DNA of 64,000 bases from Clostridiales bacterium (GTDB lineage Bacteria; Bacillota; Clostridia; Christensenellales; UBA1242), in assembly GCA_015055605.1 (NCBI GenBank), contig SVHV01000001.1, forward strand, positions 639,999 through 703,998, written 5' to 3'. This document shows positions 61,956 through 64,000 of this stretch, one piece after another (position 1 is the stretch's first letter; each line of letters starts with the position of its first letter). Position numbers and translations under genes: made by a program. Under the pieces are notes generated by a model. The model was not told the DNA's origin, ran no database searches, and saw nothing but the letters and a program-made list of their open reading frames with translations.

Positions 61956-62550
61956 CGTCTGGTAAAACATTGGTCTTGTATTTCTTTATTTTTGAAATAT
62001 ATTTGTCTATATCTATAGACGATACATACTCAACAAAATTACATAATTGTTCATTTGTAAAAATATTCTTATGGTCAACATGCTCAAAGTCAACATGCTT
62101 ATTTTTTATGCCTTCTGCAATATTCTTGTCTACAATTTCTCTGATATTTGAATAATCGATAGCATATTTAGTATCCAAAAACTTCTGAGAACAATCATAG
62201 CTATAATATAGGTCATTACAAAAAGTGAGAAATGACACACTATCCATATATTTCCTTTCAATTAAAAAACAAAAGAAAATATAGTCAGTCACAAGATGGA
62301 TAAATACTCCTAGTTCATAATCTGAGCCATCATATTTTCCACTAAAAATATAGTCAGGCAAAAATACCTTACCTATTACATTGTCCTGCCAAACATCACC
62401 ATAAGGCAAGGAGTAATGAGTGATTTTTTTATCATTAGTAAGGTCAGGAGCTATAATTCCCTGATAGAACAAATCTTCATCTTTCACTCTATCAATATTA
62501 TTTTCTAAATATCTCTTACCAACTGCTAAATGTATACTAAAACTTGCCAT
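61939..62550 (-). CDS. Zinc-dependent phospholipase C-like hypothetical protein
   Basis: The 203 residues resemble the bacterial zinc phospholipase C/S1-P1 nuclease helical fold in their spacing of His and Asp: SIHLAVGKRYLE at the start, FYQGIIAPDLTND (Asp), THYSLP (His) and GVFIHLVTDYIFF (His and Asp). It lacks a signal peptide, so it may act in the cytoplasm, unlike secreted PLC. The assignment rests on this motif pattern. It sits between the helicase and the CBS membrane protein genes, each with its own terminator. Confidence 0.65.
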   Translation of the reverse strand: MASFSIHLAVGKRYLENNIDRVKDEDLFYQGIIAPDLTNDKKITHYSLPYGDVWQDNVIGKVFLPDYIFSGKYDGSDYELGVFIHLVTDYIFFCFLIERKYMDSVSFLTFCNDLYYSYDCSQKFLDTKYAIDYSNIREIVDKNIAEGIKNKHVDFEHVDHKNIFTNEQLCNFVEYVSSIDIDKYISKIKKYKTNVLPDEKLSF

Positions 62551-62580
62551 TTTTTATCTCCCATTTCTAAATCATTTAAC

Positions 62581-62604
62581 AAAAAAGAATAGTACAACTA
62601 TTCT
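62581..62604 (-). terminator. Intrinsic terminator at the end of the CBS membrane protein gene
   Basis: GAATAGT (62587-62593) and ACTATTC (62597-62603) pair; on the minus strand the stem is followed by six T residues. It overlaps the last two codons of the gene. Confidence 0.72.
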
Positions 62605-63944
62605 TCTTTGTTTGTATCATTAATAGCACCATCTTCTTTGATATAAACCAAAGCCTTTTTTAATTGATGGTTTTCAATTTCTTCAATGGCGACAATAATT
62701 TTACCTATCTCTATCTCCATCTTACAGCCATCATTAGGGATAGTGCCCAAATGACCAAACACAAAACCACTAAATGTATCACAATCGCAATCCCCAATAT
62801 CTAACCCAAGTTTCTCCTCAACATCTTTGAGAATAGTTGAGCCTTTGATACGATATGCCTTCTTTTCGTCCACAACAACTTCTTCTATATCAGGAAAATT
62901 GTCATCATCTTCTATAGTGTCCTCAATATCTCCAATAAGAGCCTCAACAACATCATGTATTGTTACGATTCCTGTCATTCCACCATATTCATCCATAACT
63001 ATAGCAAAGAAGTTTTTGCTCTCTTTCATATTCCTAAACAAAACATCTAACTTAATAGTTTCTAAAACAAAATAAGGTTTCTTTACTGCCTTTTTGAGTA
63101 CAACTTCTCTATCTGTAGTACCCAACATAAAATACTCTTTAGCATGAAGAACGCCAACAATTTTATCCAAAGACTCACCACATATCGGATATATCTGATG
63201 GTTATCCTCTCTAATCTTTTTGTCCCACGCCTTTGGTGAGTCCTCTAACCACAACAAACTAACATCCGTCCTATGTGTCTGTATATTTGCTACCGACAAA
63301 TCATCAAACTCAAATACATTTTTAATAAGATTTTTTTCTTCAATATCAATAGCACCCTTTTTACTGCTCGCATCAACCATTAAACGAATATCTTCTTCAC
63401 TTACAGTCTCATCAACTAGATTTGGGTCAATACCAAACAATCTCAAAACGCCATTAGTAGACTTAGTTAATAAGAACACTAGTGGATAAAAAATCTTAGC
63501 AATAACAGAGATAGATGATGACATATTTAGTCCTAATTTCTCAGCCTTTCTCATTGCAATTCTCTTTGGTACCAATTCTCCAAAAACCAAAGTAAAATAA
63601 GAAAGCACCAAAGTTATAAATATAACTGCAATTGTATCTAATGTTTCTGCAGGAATAGTTACACCTAAACCCACTAGCCAGTTAACAATTAATTCTGAAA
63701 AATTATCTGCCGCAAACGCACTACCTAAAAATCCAGATAATGTAATAGCAACTTGTATAGTTGCTAAAAAGTTTGCTGGGTCTTTTTTCAACTTCTGTAG
63801 TTTCTTTGCTTTCTTGTTTCCCTTTTCAGCAAGACTCTCCAACTTTGCATCATTGACACTAATAACAGCAATCTCAGCACACGCAAAAACAGCATTTAAA
63901 AAAATCAAAACTATTTGTAAAAGTATCATCAACCAAATATTCAT
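62598..63944 (-). CDS. HlyC/CorC (CNNM)-family membrane protein with CBS pair
   Basis: The 448-residue protein has an N-terminal DUF21/CNNM membrane domain (WLMILLQIVLIFLNAVFACAEIAVISVND), including FGELVPKRIAMRKAEKLGL. A CBS pair follows (about 205-330, with VMDEYGGMTGIVTIHDVVEALIG), then a CorC_HlyC domain (AYRIKGSTILKDVEEKLGL). CNNM/CorC proteins are linked to Mg2+ or Co2+ transport and export. The window thus encodes two unlinked magnesium-type transporters, this and mgtE. The usual name hemolysin is historical only. The gene is complete, starting at 63944. Confidence 0.9.
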   Translation of the reverse strand: MNIWLMILLQIVLIFLNAVFACAEIAVISVNDAKLESLAEKGNKKAKKLQKLKKDPANFLATIQVAITLSGFLGSAFAADNFSELIVNWLVGLGVTIPAETLDTIAVIFITLVLSYFTLVFGELVPKRIAMRKAEKLGLNMSSSISVIAKIFYPLVFLLTKSTNGVLRLFGIDPNLVDETVSEEDIRLMVDASSKKGAIDIEEKNLIKNVFEFDDLSVANIQTHRTDVSLLWLEDSPKAWDKKIREDNHQIYPICGESLDKIVGVLHAKEYFMLGTTDREVVLKKAVKKPYFVLETIKLDVLFRNMKESKNFFAIVMDEYGGMTGIVTIHDVVEALIGDIEDTIEDDDNFPDIEEVVVDEKKAYRIKGSTILKDVEEKLGLDIGDCDCDTFSGFVFGHLGTIPNDGCKMEIEIGKIIVAIEEIENHQLKKALVYIKEDGAINDTNKEE

Positions 63945-64000
63945 TATATTTCCTTTATAACATAAAATTCATAAGATTATTATGACATATTAAACCCACT

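Overview
The window is low-GC DNA from an anaerobic, fermentative, Gram-positive-type bacterium, most likely an uncultured gut-type Clostridia or related Firmicute. Evidence: AT-rich DNA, AGGAGG-type ribosome binding sites, many intrinsic terminators, lipoprotein signals without outer-membrane genes, an mfd-pth-[glmU] order like that of Bacillus, a two-gene SufC/SufB-type Fe-S module, AdhE and a second iron alcohol dehydrogenase, and no respiratory genes. TAA and TAG dominate as stops; TGA is used at least once (tadA) and tryptophan is TGG, so the genetic code is the standard bacterial one. Most of the window is dense housekeeping DNA. I see no rRNA, CRISPR array, complete prophage or intact transposase.

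Layout. 1-3.9 kb: the tail of an unknown gene, the Fe-S scaffold pair, an RluA-type pseudouridine synthase and an SPFH protein. 4-13.6 kb: a long minus-strand run of two CPBP membrane proteases, rlmH, tadA, a degenerate GlmU-like gene, pth, mfd and a PrsA-like lipoprotein. 13.8-17 kb: HtrA-like protease, WalJ-like hydrolase, DJ-1 protein and acyl-ACP thioesterase. 17.2-26.4 kb: NrnA-like phosphoesterase, GH13 glucosidase, adhE with a structured leader, a small kinase, a TPR protein and a eukaryotic-type glycogen branching enzyme.

26.4-29.2 kb is an accessory island. It has different codon use, a toxin-like ORF followed by a CPCC-family (immunity-like) zinc protein, a DUF4417 protein, an HNH protein, four copies of TTGACACCTA, an intact tRNA-Thr and a truncated 5' half of a second tRNA-Thr behind a strong promoter. 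This looks like the scar of an integrative element.

29.4-43.3 kb: radical SAM protein, iron alcohol dehydrogenase, efp with an SDR reductase, a YnbB-like PLP enzyme, an AAA-CYTH fusion with a glycosyltransferase-like protein, a divergent MGDG-synthase-type glycosyltransferase, and the operon of a stand-alone GlmU acetyltransferase domain, glmM and glmS. 43.3-48.5 kb: uvrC with two small upstream genes, and a large GLUG-type lipoprotein. 48.6-64 kb: tRNA-Thr(CGT), GNAT, HD and membrane proteins, mgtE, a GNAT/CYTH pair, a HelD-type helicase behind a 36-codon leader ORF that overlaps a terminator, NAD-related genes, a giant DUF4011-helicase-nuclease fusion, a phospholipase C-like protein and a CorC/HlyC-type CBS membrane protein.

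The most notable points are the split and partly degenerate GlmU system, the possible attenuator upstream of helD, the toxin/immunity island next to a broken tRNA gene, and an Asp-to-Asn change in the predicted nuclease centre of the giant helicase.
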